A stretch of 64,000 nt of DNA from Rubellicoccus peritrichatus (GTDB lineage Bacteria; Verrucomicrobiota; Verrucomicrobiia; Opitutales; Cerasicoccaceae). Of this stretch, positions 56,679 to 64,000 are shown one piece after another. How positions within the stretch are numbered: position 1 is the stretch's first letter; each line of letters begins with the position of its first letter. The translations under genes and the position numbers were made by a program. The stretch is taken from contig NZ_CP136920.1 of assembly GCF_033100135.1 (NCBI RefSeq), forward strand, positions 2,785,001 through 2,849,000, in the 5' to 3' direction. Under the pieces are notes generated by a model. That model made no database searches. It was not told where the DNA came from and saw only the letters and a list, made by a program, of their open reading frames with translations.

Positions 56679-57007
56679 AAGTAGCAAGAGGAGTTTAATT
56701 TAGTTTTAGCTAATAATTAGTGTTAGGACGTTTCGAATGTCAGACAAGCTATTAGTTGCGATTGTTCAAGTTCCTCGATATATTCCATCTAGTTCTTTCG
56801 TCTGGAGGATTGGTTGATGTGATGGTGCAGATGATTAAGGTAAATCAAGGCCGGAGCTGAAGGAAGGCGTTACCCAACTGTAGTTTTAGCCTGCTGCCGA
56901 GGAAAGAGTAACAGGTGCTGCGAGCGGTGTAGGACGGATGATAAAATATTCGTATTGTAGCTATTTTTGATTGTATGAGGCCAGTAAAATTATATTTTCA
57001 TAGTACA
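56679..57007. other. 329-bp divergent intergenic region without a gene
   Basis: It lies between two divergent PEP-CTERM genes and must hold their promoters. It has no convincing open frame, tRNA or long inverted repeat. A TAGTTTTAGC word occurs twice (near 56702 and 56881). No promoter can be assigned with confidence. Confidence 0.4.
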
Positions 57008-57664
57008 ATGAAAATAATTACTAATCCTGTTAATTACAATACAACTACGGTTCGTACGAGCGCAGCTTCCGTATGCGCCCTTTTGGGTGCTTCCAACCTT
57101 CAGGCAGCGGTTATCACCAACACTGATTTAGGCTTGAGCGGATTCATTGTTGGAAACGGCACCAGTTCTGTCGCATGGAACATTGATAATGTTGGAAATG
57201 CAGAGTTGGATGTGGATCTTAATGCCACCTATTTCGTCAACCTGACGAGTTTCCAAAATGCTTTCGGATTACGGGCAACTGCCTCCGCCGCCAATGCCTA
57301 CATGCTCAATCTTGGCCCTAGCGCTAAGGTTAATACGGGAGCCTTTAATATGTCTTCCGTCTTTTCAGTTCTTTTCTCTGGCTCAATTAAAAGAGCAGTA
57401 GGCTTTACCAGTGGTGAGAGTGGCTATATGGGCTTCCAGTTCAATCCGTCAGGTTCATTGGTGCTCTACGGCTGGGCGGAAGTCATTCTGACCGAAGGCG
57501 GCGATTCAGGGACATTTGAAGTCGTGCAGTGGGCCTATGACGACAGCGGTGCGAACATCCAAACACCTGTTCCCGAGCCGGCAACCGCCGCCCTCGGCCT
57601 GGGTGCGCTTGCGTTGGGAGCGGCCGGTCTACGCCGCTGGCGTAAGGCCAAGCAGACGACCTAA
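57008..57664 (+). CDS. PEP-CTERM sorted exported protein
   Basis: A 218-residue exported protein. The signal peptide runs to about residue 34 (cleavage near NLQAAVI). The body has no named family. The C-terminus has the PEP-CTERM tail PVPEPATAALGLGALALGAA followed by GLRRWRKAKQTT. The ATG at 57008 is chosen; an upstream in-frame ATG at 56975 adds 11 residues without signal character. It lies upstream of a GH86-like lipoprotein gene on the same strand, 282 bases apart, so linkage in one transcript is uncertain. Confidence 0.83.
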   Translation: MKIITNPVNYNTTTVRTSAASVCALLGASNLQAAVITNTDLGLSGFIVGNGTSSVAWNIDNVGNAELDVDLNATYFVNLTSFQNAFGLRATASAANAYMLNLGPSAKVNTGAFNMSSVFSVLFSGSIKRAVGFTSGESGYMGFQFNPSGSLVLYGWAEVILTEGGDSGTFEVVQWAYDDSGANIQTPVPEPATAALGLGALALGAAGLRRWRKAKQTT

Positions 57665-57706
57665 GCGACCTGTACGTTAAACAAGACCGCCAGGAAAGGC
57701 AGGCAA

Positions 57707-57739
57707 CCTTCAGAACACTCCATGTTCAGGGTCGTTTTT
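57707..57739 (+). terminator. Possible terminator after the PEP-CTERM gene
   Basis: CCTTCAGAACA and TGTTCAGGG make an imperfect stem around a short loop, then TCG and five T. It lies about 45 bases after the stop. The pairing is weak outside the GAACA / TGTTC core. Confidence 0.3.
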
Positions 57740-57946
57740 GCGTTCTTGGAGCGCGAAATGCCTCTTTAACAATCCATTGATCTCCAGCATTTTGTAGCAG
57801 CATATTAATAGGATTAGAGATACTGTTTGAGAGTCTGCTTGGTTTGTCGGATGGACTAAACGAATTTGCTCTATAGGTGTATCCTTCTTTACACGTTAAT
57901 AGTTTATTGCTTGAGCCATGCGCGATTCAAATGTTTCCTCAATCCA

Positions 57947-59944
57947 ATGTTTACCCAAAATTTCAGTCTGATTTTATTGATTTTTGCCGCACTGATGGCA
58001 GGTGGTTGCCTTAAAACGTCTTCCTCGGGGGATTCCTCGACTCCTGAATCCAACGCTGCCAAGCTCGAGGTTGAGCCGCGTATGATTGATTGGTCCAAGC
58101 CATACATCGTGGTGGAGCCTCACATAACCCGTTCAGTACAGGGCATTTCTGAGGTGGATAGAGAACGTTACTTCGCGATTTGTGATTCTGGCGGTTGGTT
58201 TCCTAACCGGGTAAAAGATCAGGCGATGTATGATTATCTGGTCAACGACCTTGAGATTTCATTTGGTCGAGAACTAGGTCCTGTAAAGTGGCTTGCGAAA
58301 GACATGAAAGAAGATCCGGAACGGCCTCAGCATGCAGACCTGACCAAATTGAAACAAAAGAAGCACCCAGAACCAGATACACAATTTTATGCCGATTTCG
58401 GACCGAATCTGAATGTTGCTGCCCACGGTAATCATAATGCCTTTCCCGAGTTTATGGGCCGTGTTGATAACGAGGATTCCCTCAAGCACAAATACGAAGA
58501 ATATATGCCTGAGAATGTGGAGGCGGCTGCCGAGCTTTCAGCGGCTGTCATGAAGTATAACTACACTGATTTTACACGCCCTCGTTACTATGAGCCGATA
58601 AACGAGCCGCATTGGTCTTTTTATAGTGATCCTCATTTGGCGAAGTGGCACCTCGCCACGATGGAAGCGGTTAAAGAGTCGACACCTGAGGTTTTGGTGG
58701 GTGGCCCTTGCAGTTCGGTCTGCTATTTCTATCGGAACGATTATAAGGGTTTTAAAGGAATGAAGGATTTTATTGATGAAACCGACGGGAGTCTGGATTT
58801 CTATTCCTACCACACCTACGACTACCTGCGCTGGCGTGATGGCGAGCTCCGTGGTCGTCTTCAGTCCGGCTTACCGCTGGAAGGGACTCTCGATTTGATC
58901 CCGAACTACACCTACAATCAATTTGGTGAAGAGATGGACATTGTTGTTAGTGAGCATGGTGGTTACATAGGTAGTCAGCCGAAGGGCGAATTTGACGGTG
59001 AGGCGGTTGCTTCCGAAATCATGCAAATACATCATCCCGATGCAGATCCCGATTCCTGGGAGTATGAAATGCAGAAGCGCTCTATTGTGAATTTTGGTCA
59101 TGTGAGCAGTATCATTTCCAACACGCTCGCCTTCATGGATCATCCACACACTTTGCAGAAGGCGGTGCCATTCATCTTATTCAATACCTGGAATTGGGAC
59201 CCAAAGTACTATGCGGGTATGTATGTGCCTTATGAATACACCGACAAAGAACATTGGGTGGAAACGGACCTTACCACTTTCTACAAATTTTTTCGTGGTG
59301 TTGATGGGCGTCGGGTAAAAGCGCTTTGCAGTGACCCGGATCTACAAGTGCGAGCATTCGTGAATGGCTCGAAATTGTTTCTGGCGATTAATAACCAAAG
59401 CTTCGAATCGGAAACCGTCGATCTCTATGGTATTGAAACGCCGACAGTCGAAGTACGCAGCTTAAGCCGCAATAATGACTTTACGACCAACTATTCTGAG
59501 AAGACAATTGATACACCGGAAGTGCTCACGGTTGCCGGTCGGGAATCATTGATGATCATTGCCGACTATGGTTCGGCTATTAAAGCCACTGGCAGTGTGA
59601 ATGAAATTGTTTGTTATGGAGATGATGTAGCCAAGCCCTTGGAAGAAGCTACCTTTACAATCAATGTTCCAACCGATAACGAGATTGATTATGCACAGCT
59701 GAGAGTGGCCGTATCCCGCTCGCCTGAAGCCAGCAGGGAGCCGGTAATTACGCTGAATGGAAAAACTCTGGATGTTCCCATGGAGGATTCTGCTGAGCGC
59801 TACACCGACAAGGAATATGCGATGACCAAGCTCATCTATTTGGATCCAGCCGACCTCGAAGCAGTCAATACGGTAACGGTATCTTTTCCGGATAGCAATG
59901 AAGGTGCTGTGGGTAGCGCCGTAATCCGTGTGGCTGCGAAGTAG
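57947..59944 (+). CDS. GH86-like agarase/porphyranase lipoprotein
   Basis: A 665-residue lipoprotein with signal and lipobox LMAGGC (Cys near residue 20). The ATG at 57947 opens the lipoprotein signal; the 27-codon upstream extension has no support. The catalytic barrel has the acid/base Glu220 in EPINEPHWSF and the nucleophile Glu336 in VSEHGGYIG, with GRELGPVKWLAKDM and DYLRWRD in between or near. C-terminal beta domains follow (about 500-665). This resembles family GH86, which hydrolyses agarose or porphyran outside the cell; which of the two is unknown. A paralogue follows at 60286. Confidence 0.86.
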   Translation: MFTQNFSLILLIFAALMAGGCLKTSSSGDSSTPESNAAKLEVEPRMIDWSKPYIVVEPHITRSVQGISEVDRERYFAICDSGGWFPNRVKDQAMYDYLVNDLEISFGRELGPVKWLAKDMKEDPERPQHADLTKLKQKKHPEPDTQFYADFGPNLNVAAHGNHNAFPEFMGRVDNEDSLKHKYEEYMPENVEAAAELSAAVMKYNYTDFTRPRYYEPINEPHWSFYSDPHLAKWHLATMEAVKESTPEVLVGGPCSSVCYFYRNDYKGFKGMKDFIDETDGSLDFYSYHTYDYLRWRDGELRGRLQSGLPLEGTLDLIPNYTYNQFGEEMDIVVSEHGGYIGSQPKGEFDGEAVASEIMQIHHPDADPDSWEYEMQKRSIVNFGHVSSIISNTLAFMDHPHTLQKAVPFILFNTWNWDPKYYAGMYVPYEYTDKEHWVETDLTTFYKFFRGVDGRRVKALCSDPDLQVRAFVNGSKLFLAINNQSFESETVDLYGIETPTVEVRSLSRNNDFTTNYSEKTIDTPEVLTVAGRESLMIIADYGSAIKATGSVNEIVCYGDDVAKPLEEATFTINVPTDNEIDYAQLRVAVSRSPEASREPVITLNGKTLDVPMEDSAERYTDKEYAMTKLIYLDPADLEAVNTVTVSFPDSNEGAVGSAVIRVAAK

Positions 59945-60285
59945 ACGAGCGGGTGCTTTATGGTGAAAGGCTAGCCACGCCTTTCATGGAGTTTTACAGA
60001 GTTATATAGGGTTAAGTAATCCGAATTTCCTACAAAATCAGTTCAGTATCCAGCCTTCTTCAGTTGGGCAGGGTAACTGTCGGAAAAATCGGATTGCGAA
60101 AGGATATAGTTGTAGGGTGTGGAATCCTGGAGTCAAAGTTTGTGTTTGGAACAGAAAATTCTGTTTCTCTGGTATACTGCTCAGTGACCACTACCTAAGA
60201 TATTGTTGTACTGTATAAGTATTTAGTATACTATCTTGTTTCGCTAATATTCGATGACACATACTGAAAATTCCCCAAATATGGC
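59945..60285. other. 341-bp intergenic region between the two GH86-like genes
   Basis: Apart from the hairpin at 59964-59986 it shows no gene. AT-rich sequence near the end includes GTATACTGCTC and TAGTATACTATC, which could be promoter or regulator sites for the second gene, but nothing is certain. No tRNA or short coding frame with a ribosome site is seen. Confidence 0.4.
59964..59986 (+). terminator. Hairpin after the first GH86-like gene
   Basis: TGAAAGGC (59964-59971) pairs perfectly with GCCTTTCA (59979-59986) around a 7-base loop, 20 bases after the stop. It is followed by TGGAGTTTTACAG, a short T-run only. It probably ends the first gene, so the second GH86-like gene would have its own promoter. 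Confidence 0.45.
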
Positions 60286-62139
60286 ATGAAGAACAAAAGA
60301 TGGATTTGCATTTCAATGGCGATGTTGTTTCTGCCCTGGCTGAAGGGGGCAGCGCAGGATATGGCGGTGGTTGAGGTAGACTTACTGACGCGCCAACTAC
60401 TGGGTGGCAGCTCTGAACTCGACCGTAGTAAATATATCAATGTGCACAGTCATTATAGCGCCTCCGCGCTGACCGAGGAAGACCTTGAGCAATTGAAAGA
60501 ATTGAATGTGGGGTTTGGGCGCTCATTCGATGGCCCCTTTGCAAGCCACAAAAACGGAACCAACTATCCGGACACAGCAACGATCCAGGCCCAATCAGAG
60601 GAAGTGTTAACTGCTGCAGAATCGAATCCTCTATTTCCCTATCACACGACTCGGAGAATCATGACCAACAACGTTAATGATGCATTCAATATGCAGGATG
60701 ATCCGAAGGAAATGGCTCGGTATGCTGTCGATATCCTGGAATACCATTACAATGACGACACACGCCCGGACTTTTATTCACCTCTTTCCATTCCCTTCGT
60801 GGCTGCTGGTAAATTTGGTGAAGACCAGGCGATGGTCCGTGAACGCATGACAGCGCTTGTTGCGGAAATTGGAAAAGAGATCGACCAGCGCGAATTATCT
60901 ACCCAGGTTATTGGCTACACCAGCGCGTGGCCTATGATGCATTACTGGGATTTCCAGCACTGGAGGGAACGTATGCAAATGTTTATGGACACTGCGGGAC
61001 CACACATTGATGGCATCTGCTTTTTGATGCTGGACGCCACACATATGAAAGAGCGTGATAGTCGCCGCAGTGGTAGTCGAGTTGAAGCCCTGATGGATCT
61101 GATCGAGACGTATGGGGCGATAAAATGGGGCGAGCCGAAACCACATGCGATCAGTGAATACGGAGATGTCTCTCACGGCTGGCCACATGGTGATCGCTAT
61201 ACACCGGCGCGTTCTTCTGCAGAATTAAACTCTTACAATCATTTCCTTTTCTCCTTACTTGGACGGCAGGATCGGCTCTCGATCGCCGTCCCATTTCTTA
61301 CGACTAAAAGCCCTTGGTTTTATCAACAGCCCAGAAATAACTGGCAGCCGTTTTCTGCCGACCTCTGGCGTCCCGACCCGGAAAGTATTGTTGATGACAA
61401 ACCGACCCGATTTCTCGAAACAGAGAAGATGGAATTTTACCGTCTGTGGCGCGACGTCAAGGGACACCGAGCATTAATCAACTGCACTGATCCAGACATC
61501 TCTACCTATGCGTTCACCGATGAAACTGAAGCCTATATCTGCTTGAATAACTTTGAAGATAAGCAGAGAGAAGTCGCACTGTCCTTTAAAGGCAAGCTAC
61601 CCAACATTGATAGGGTAGAATTGAAACGCATGTTTGTCCCAAAGCAACAAGCTGTCATCTATACCAAAACGGAGATCGATCAATTGCCACAGACTCTGAT
61701 GATGGAGCCACATGAAACAATCATCATACACATCAGCTATGCCGCGACGCTGGTGCCTACTGCTTATATCAAGACTCAAAACTTTTACAGCAAGGACTTC
61801 CTGTTACCGATTACTGCTGACAAGCCGTTGGAGTTTTTCATCCAAACCACTGACGTGAATGCGGCTAGTAGCGGCATCTTGCGCATCAGCTTTGCTCGTG
61901 AGCATAACCTGAGCAAGAAACCGCAACTCAAAGTCAATGAACATGAGATTGATTTTCCCGATGATTGGTTGGGTGGTGATCAGGCTAATAAGAAAGGCGG
62001 TTTTTTCGGCGCTGTAGCAGTTCCAATTCCTACAGGTATTCTTAAAAAGGACAACAAAGTCTCTCTCACTTTCCCTGACAGCGGCGGACGTGTCAGCACC
62101 GTCGTGTTGGAGGCTGATATTCCAGTCAGTAATTTCTGA
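60286..62139 (+). CDS. Secreted GH86-like paralogue lacking the predicted acid/base Glu
   Basis: A 617-residue exported protein (signal cleavage near KGAAQD, about residue 24). It is a paralogue of the preceding gene: YHYNDDTRPDFYSPLSIPFV aligns with YNYTDFTRPRYYEPINEPHW. At the position of the acid/base pair Asn-Glu it has S168-I169, so the catalytic acid is absent. The nucleophile Glu291 remains in HAISEYGD. C-terminal beta domains end in VSLTFPDSGG, like VTVSFPDSNE of the first copy. It may be a binding protein or an enzyme with a changed mechanism. Its beta-barrel pattern and length are otherwise normal for the family. Confidence 0.82.
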   Translation: MKNKRWICISMAMLFLPWLKGAAQDMAVVEVDLLTRQLLGGSSELDRSKYINVHSHYSASALTEEDLEQLKELNVGFGRSFDGPFASHKNGTNYPDTATIQAQSEEVLTAAESNPLFPYHTTRRIMTNNVNDAFNMQDDPKEMARYAVDILEYHYNDDTRPDFYSPLSIPFVAAGKFGEDQAMVRERMTALVAEIGKEIDQRELSTQVIGYTSAWPMMHYWDFQHWRERMQMFMDTAGPHIDGICFLMLDATHMKERDSRRSGSRVEALMDLIETYGAIKWGEPKPHAISEYGDVSHGWPHGDRYTPARSSAELNSYNHFLFSLLGRQDRLSIAVPFLTTKSPWFYQQPRNNWQPFSADLWRPDPESIVDDKPTRFLETEKMEFYRLWRDVKGHRALINCTDPDISTYAFTDETEAYICLNNFEDKQREVALSFKGKLPNIDRVELKRMFVPKQQAVIYTKTEIDQLPQTLMMEPHETIIIHISYAATLVPTAYIKTQNFYSKDFLLPITADKPLEFFIQTTDVNAASSGILRISFAREHNLSKKPQLKVNEHEIDFPDDWLGGDQANKKGGFFGAVAVPIPTGILKKDNKVSLTFPDSGGRVSTVVLEADIPVSNF

Positions 62140-62247
62140 TGCAAAACGAATTCTGGTCTTACTTTACGTATTACCTGATGATGTCTGTTAACCCTAGTAG
62201 GATTTGATTTTCACAAGCATGGATTCGTGTTTGGCTGCAAACGAAAC

Positions 62248-62820
62248 TCAGCTTCCTTGAAGCATGGTTTCCAATTTGCTGTTTTTGGTCGCCTTTTCGA
62301 CTCCTTTAAAAACCGTTTTGATTGAGACTTCTTCGCCCGTTTCAGGCATAAGCATTTTTGCGGTGACAATAACTTCCTGTCCTACCTGAAATGGCAAAAT
62401 ATCTGTGAGGTCGATTTCATGAGTCGCAGAATCCGCATGGTCCAACCATTTCCCAAAGGGAATCCGGACAGGAGGACCCTGGGAAGAAATCAAGGTGATC
62501 GGATCTTGATCACCAATCTTCATGATGGTTTCAAGGATTGTAAATTTCCCTCCCGTTCGACCATAATCGTTTCCAACAATGTACAGGCGGTAGGGAGGCC
62601 CAAGTGTGCCACTACTGTCAGTCAGCATACTTCTGTCACTGGCAGTGATGTCAGAATTCGTTCCAGCTATAACCAGGCGGGTATGAAAGTCTCCGACTCG
62701 TTTACTGAAGTCGCTCCCTGGCTCTTTAAACTGTCTAACATATCGTTTTGTCGTTTGCGTAGACTCTCCACACCCTGCAAGTAGGAGAAGCGCGGAAAAT
62801 GCCAATACGAATTTTTTCAT
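62248..62820 (-). CDS. Lipoprotein of unknown function
   Basis: A 190-residue lipoprotein with lipobox LLLAGC (Cys near residue 17). The ATG at 62820 opens the signal; a frame extension to 62967 lies inside the upstream protease gene and is rejected. The mature part has beta-strand patterns (PYRLYIVGNDYGRTGGKFTI, QDPITLISSQGPPVRIPFG) with no family I can name. It starts 14 bases after the protease gene on the same strand, so the two are likely one operon. Confidence 0.78.
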   Translation of the reverse strand: MKKFVLAFSALLLLAGCGESTQTTKRYVRQFKEPGSDFSKRVGDFHTRLVIAGTNSDITASDRSMLTDSSGTLGPPYRLYIVGNDYGRTGGKFTILETIMKIGDQDPITLISSQGPPVRIPFGKWLDHADSATHEIDLTDILPFQVGQEVIVTAKMLMPETGEEVSIKTVFKGVEKATKNSKLETMLQGS

Positions 62821-62834
62821 AGCTTTGATTTGCT

Positions 62835-63641
62835 CTATAGTGGGGTGGCTTCCGATTGTATCAGTTGTTGAGCAGCATCTTTCTCGATGATCCTTCGGAG
62901 TGCCAAATCGGTAACAGCTGTTGCGATGGTAGAATGATACCTTGGCCAAAGGTGATCGGTTGTCCAAGCATGATTGATACCGAGGAGACGACCTTGTGAA
63001 TCGATCAAAGGCCCGCCGCTGTCGCCTTTCACCATGGGGGCGTTGTGTTCGATCTCGATAAAGGAATCAATACCCGTCTCCTGTGGTGTGATCCCGACGA
63101 CGCGCCCGGCGGAGTTTCCCCAACGGTGACCTCCCAAGATCACCATCGAATCCGGCTGAGGGAGAGCTTCTGCCAGCATGCAGAATTGTGATGGCTGGGC
63201 TTCGATATGAAGCAGCGCTACATCTGCCTTTTCCATCGTCCAGACAACCCGGGCTTTTCCGAAATAAGGATCTGCCCTGGACTTGCTAACCAGCCAAACT
63301 GGGTGCCCGCCACCAACATTGTGCGCCGCAGTCAGAAAGTAACCATCGGAAGAGATAGCAACTGCCGAGCCAAGGTTGAACTCCGTTTCAGAAGCCGAAA
63401 CACGTTTCGGTTTTAATCGCAGTCTTCCGTCCTCCGAGTAGCTGACTTCGGAAATCTCCAGCCCGATAATCACATCAGCCATCCTGGAATTTAAGAACAC
63501 ATCGACTGGTTCTCCATCTACTTCAGACACCTCCGCACGCGCCAGAGAGTTTGACTTCGCCTTAGGGCCAACCTCCGACCATGTAGCACATCCACAAAGA
63601 GAGGCTAGCACAAATGACACTTTAATAAGGAGCGATTTCAT
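62835..63641 (-). CDS. Trypsin-like serine protease lipoprotein
   Basis: A 268-residue lipoprotein protease with lipobox LASLCGC (Cys near residue 18). The chymotrypsin-fold triad is visible: His in FLTAAHNVGG, Asp in KADVALLHIE and Ser in KGDSGGPLID. There is no PDZ domain, so it differs from DegP/HtrA proteins. It probably acts in the periplasm or at the outer membrane. It is upstream of a small lipoprotein gene on the same strand. Confidence 0.9.
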   Translation of the reverse strand: MKSLLIKVSFVLASLCGCATWSEVGPKAKSNSLARAEVSEVDGEPVDVFLNSRMADVIIGLEISEVSYSEDGRLRLKPKRVSASETEFNLGSAVAISSDGYFLTAAHNVGGGHPVWLVSKSRADPYFGKARVVWTMEKADVALLHIEAQPSQFCMLAEALPQPDSMVILGGHRWGNSAGRVVGITPQETGIDSFIEIEHNAPMVKGDSGGPLIDSQGRLLGINHAWTTDHLWPRYHSTIATAVTDLALRRIIEKDAAQQLIQSEATPL

Positions 63642-63821
63642 TGATCTAGTGACTTACTGGTCTGAGCTGATACGCCATCAGAGTGGATAAGGTCTAAATC
63701 TTCCCATCCATGACCAGAATTACCTGATGATGGTGAAACGGAAGATCATTCATAAACTAAAGAAAGCTACGGTAAACTCAAGCTCGGGTCATGAATTGGA
63801 AATGATGACTTGTTCGACAAT

Positions 63822-64000
63822 TTAGTGTTTGGATCCGTCAATACTCTCCGGAACGTCTCCATAAGTTATTCCGTGCTCCAGATAAAACTTGAGTAACGTC
63901 AGCGCCTCTCCCCATCCGCCCGCACAAATCAAAGAGACTCGAATATCTTTTTCACTCCACGTATAACCACTCTCTTCCAGCTCAACTAGAGTGCCTGTGC
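63822..64000 (-). CDS. C-terminal end of an unidentified gene
   Basis: The minus strand is open from the window edge to TAA at 63822, giving at least 58 residues. The visible part includes SLICAGGWGEALTLLKFYLE and ends GDVPESIDGSKH. The spacing of G, A, LL and G recalls an ankyrin-type helix pair, but this is too short to name. The 5' end is outside the window. No promoter or ribosome site can be seen. Confidence 0.5.
   Translation of the reverse strand, partial: TGTLVELEESGYTWSEKDIRVSLICAGGWGEALTLLKFYLEHGITYGDVPESIDGSKH

Noticed and set aside
62821-62967. N-terminal extension of the lipoprotein gene
   Set aside because: The extension lies inside the protease gene and precedes a perfect lipoprotein signal.

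Overview
The window most resembles a marine bacterium of the Verrucomicrobiota, class Opitutae (Coraliomargarita/Lentimonas-like). The grounds are an alternative complex III operon fused to a cbb3 oxidase cluster, three PEP-CTERM exported proteins, a split glycine decarboxylase (gcvPA/gcvPB), a lone prepilin-like protein inside a glycan locus, very large secreted multi-domain proteins, and many sulfatase and glycoside hydrolase genes. This placement is inferred from gene content, not from a phylogeny.

Layout. 1-6621: tail of the alternative complex III genes (actC partial, actD, actE, actF), a small membrane protein, ccoS, ccoN, ccoO and a single-haem ccoP-like gene, all on + and tightly packed; this is a quinol-to-oxygen respiratory module. 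6778-11757: a 1659-residue secreted ThuA / sorbosone-dehydrogenase-like / PKD / malectin protein. 11843-14389: response regulator and chemoreceptor pair. 14562-17529: glycine cleavage P-protein subunits, with MITE-like inverted repeats in the gaps. 17718-24841: an NhaC-type antiporter, then two secreted proteins rich in Trp/Tyr repeats flanking an exbD-exbD pair that has no exbB. 25067-27259: TPP riboswitch, a possible short leader ORF, thiC and a terminator.

27287-41492 is a carbohydrate region: a beta-helix protein with three tandem C-terminal domains, a PEP-CTERM protein, a small secreted protein, a clan GH-A hydrolase with a CBM9-like tail, an AraC regulator, a pseudopilin, a sulfatase and a GH78-like rhamnosidase. 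41502-48028: topB, a GH29 alpha-L-fucosidase, orn, a flavoprotein and a cupin. 48047-51695: an overlapping three-gene operon of cupredoxin-like protein, membrane class III cyclase and outer-membrane barrel. 51990-55742: RNase P RNA, a housekeeping run (rplY, pth, rpsF, ssb and two downstream genes) and tRNA-Asn. 56022-62139: two divergent PEP-CTERM genes and two GH86-like agarase/porphyranase paralogues, the second of which has lost the predicted acid/base glutamate. 62248-64000: a lipoprotein, a trypsin-like lipoprotein protease and the end of an unidentified gene.

The carbohydrate genes suggest growth on sulfated algal polysaccharides. Secreted GH86 and clan-A enzymes would cut polymer outside, while sulfatase, rhamnosidase and fucosidase lack visible signal peptides and would finish oligosaccharides in the cytoplasm. 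No susC/susD pair is visible. The most interesting items are the catalytically altered GH86 paralogue, the cupredoxin-cyclase-porin operon, the orphan exbD pair between two aromatic-repeat proteins, and the possible leader ORF whose ribosome site lies in the TPP riboswitch.
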